Source: UBA6168 sp041392505 (lineage in GTDB: Bacteria; Bacteroidota; Bacteroidia; Chitinophagales; Saprospiraceae). Taken from it: 64,000 nucleotides of DNA. Below are positions 62,978 through 64,000 of this stretch, piece after piece (positions within the stretch are counted from its first letter, which is position 1; each line of letters begins with the position of its first letter). A program made the translations under genes and the position numbers. Location: NCBI GenBank assembly GCA_041392505.1, contig JAWKLX010000015.1, positions 1 through 64,000 on the forward strand. Reading direction: 5' to 3'. Below the pieces are notes generated by a model. That model saw nothing but the letters and a program-made list of their open reading frames with translations. It made no database searches and was not told the origin of the DNA.

Positions 62978-64000
62978 ATGAGCGACAAAAAAACAATAGC
63001 CGGTTTTTCCAAACTCAACAAGCTTGGCAAGATCAAATGGATCGTGGAAACGTTTTTCAAAGATCCCGAACTCGTTATGCGGGAGCTGATGAGCTATTGG
63101 CACCACGACGAAGAGCAGCAGAAACTGTTGGATGGTTTTAGTGAAAATACCATTTCCAACTTCCCGATGCCCTATGGGGTGGCGCCCAATTTTTTGATCA
63201 ACGGCAAGCACTACGTCGTGCCGATGGTGATCGAGGAAAGTTCCGTAGTGGCAGCGGCATCCAGTGCTGCTAAATATTGGCTGACCCGTGGTGGTTTTAA
63301 AACAGAAATTTTAGGCACCAAAAAAGTTGGGCAAGTCCATTTCTCGTGGAAGGGCAAAACCCAAAAACTGATCAGTGTTTTTGAAGATTTAAAAACGCAA
63401 TTAAAAGCAGAAACTGCTGACATCACGGGCAACATGGAAAAGCGGGGCGGTGGCATCCTCGATATCGAACTGATCGACTTTACCCAAAAAGAAAAAGACT
63501 ATTATCAGCTGCGGACAACGTTCGAGACCTGTGACAGCATGGGCGCCAATTTTATCAATTCTGTCCTGGAGCAGTTTGCCAAGACCGTGGATAAATTCAT
63601 CGCCTCGCACCCCATTTTCGATGACGACGAGCGGGACGTGAACATCATCATGTCCATCCTCTCCAACTACACACCGGAGTGCCTCGTGCGGGCAACCGTG
63701 GAATGCAAGGTCGAAGAGTTAGGCCATTTCTCCGGCGGCTTCGACAGTGCGACCATGGCCGAAAAATTCCGCAAAGCCATCCGCATCGCCCACGTTGACC
63801 CCTACCGGGCAACAACGCATAACAAGGGCATTTTCAATGGAATAGATGCAGTCGTGCTGGCGACGGCCAATGACTTCCGGGCGATCGAGGCCTGCGGCCA
63901 TACCTATGCTGCAAGGGACGGGCAATACCGAAGCCTTAGCAACTGTACGATTGAAAATGGCATTTTCCGCTTTTGGTTGGACATCCCGTTGGCCATCGGT
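62978..64000 (+). CDS. mvaA: Hydroxymethylglutaryl-CoA reductase, class II (C-terminus beyond window)
   Basis: From ATG 62978 (MSDKKTIAGFSKLNKLGKIKWIVETFF) the frame is open to the window end, 341 residues. Class II HMGR motifs are present: NFPMPYGVAPNFLINGKHYVVPMVIEESSVVAAASSAAKYW (catalytic Glu), DSMGANFINSVLEQFA (HMG-CoA-binding DAMGAN-type motif), and HNKGIFNGIDAVVLATANDFRAIEACGH (catalytic Lys and Asp). The C-terminal domain with the catalytic His is missing. It reduces HMG-CoA to mevalonate, or the reverse in degradative use; the fni neighbour supports biosynthesis. Confidence 0.93.
   Translation, partial: MSDKKTIAGFSKLNKLGKIKWIVETFFKDPELVMRELMSYWHHDEEQQKLLDGFSENTISNFPMPYGVAPNFLINGKHYVVPMVIEESSVVAAASSAAKYWLTRGGFKTEILGTKKVGQVHFSWKGKTQKLISVFEDLKTQLKAETADITGNMEKRGGGILDIELIDFTQKEKDYYQLRTTFETCDSMGANFINSVLEQFAKTVDKFIASHPIFDDDERDVNIIMSILSNYTPECLVRATVECKVEELGHFSGGFDSATMAEKFRKAIRIAHVDPYRATTHNKGIFNGIDAVVLATANDFRAIEACGHTYAARDGQYRSLSNCTIENGIFRFWLDIPLAIG

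Noticed and set aside
1..64000. tRNA, rRNA or tmRNA genes
   Set aside because: No conserved tRNA arms with TTCRANNC context in a plausible cloverleaf and no rRNA-like sequence were seen on either strand.
1..64000. Autonomous insertion sequences or prophage
   Set aside because: Only short palindromic elements are present; no transposase, integrase or phage structural gene was recognised.

Overview
The window looks like a chromosomal segment of a Bacteroidota bacterium, most likely Saprospiria-like. This rests on a SusC/SusD outer-membrane pair, a C-terminal type IX secretion sorting domain, TTG/TANNTTTG promoters without clear Shine-Dalgarno sites, a TPP-controlled TonB receptor, a class II HMG-CoA reductase beside a type 2 IPP isomerase, and a Bacteroidota-type curli operon. 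The species cannot be named from the sequence. Both edges cut genes (an amidohydrolase on the left, HMG-CoA reductase on the right). No rRNA, tRNA, transposase, phage gene or CRISPR array was seen.

Layout. 0-7.3 kb (minus strand): secreted amidohydrolase, pabC/pabB-type folate genes, hotdog thioesterase, arginine deiminase, FAD oxidoreductase, aldo/keto reductase and a GT2 glycosyltransferase. 7.5-12.2 kb (plus): a coiled-coil protein, a two-TM PspA-like protein and a membrane-anchored substrate-binding/OmpA fusion, which may form an envelope module. 12.6-15.5 kb: lipoprotein, MscS channel, an EAD11-TM protein and a small secreted protein. 16.1-24.5 kb: a type I restriction-modification locus in which all three subunit genes are interrupted, with a P-loop protein, an unknown membrane protein and an antitoxin-like ORF inside it. 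24.6-27 kb: two unknown genes and a Sua5-type tRNA-modification gene. 27.2-32.8 kb: a repetitive CHRD/T9SS surface protein and a DUF5018-like/Kelch lipoprotein, both full of frameshifts. 32.9-37.5 kb: SusC/SusD. 38-41 kb: acetyltransferase, thioredoxin-like protein, MsrA-like protein. 41.2-43.9 kb: TPP riboswitch plus thiamin-type TonB receptor. 44.4-49.4 kb: PpiD-like foldase, membrane protein, ECF sigma and an anti-sigma-like protein. 50.1-57.5 kb (minus): curli operon csgF-csgG-lipoprotein-curlin-curlin-csgE, divergent from an HPt/TPR-hybrid kinase/LytTR system (57.7-61.4 kb) that probably controls it. 61.8-64 kb: mevalonate-pathway genes.

Two features cut across the map. First, the intergenic DNA is unusually structured. 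Many gaps hold inverted pairs of short-period (mostly 7-nt) degenerate tandem repeats whose sequence differs from locus to locus but whose arms complement each other; one pair forms the extended P3 arm of the TPP riboswitch. Other gaps hold MITE-like palindromes with recognisable terminal inverted repeats in several families. Second, many genes carry single-base indels, often in homopolymers and sometimes as compensating pairs. These look more like consensus errors than decay, although the in-frame stops in the restriction-modification genes could be genuine.
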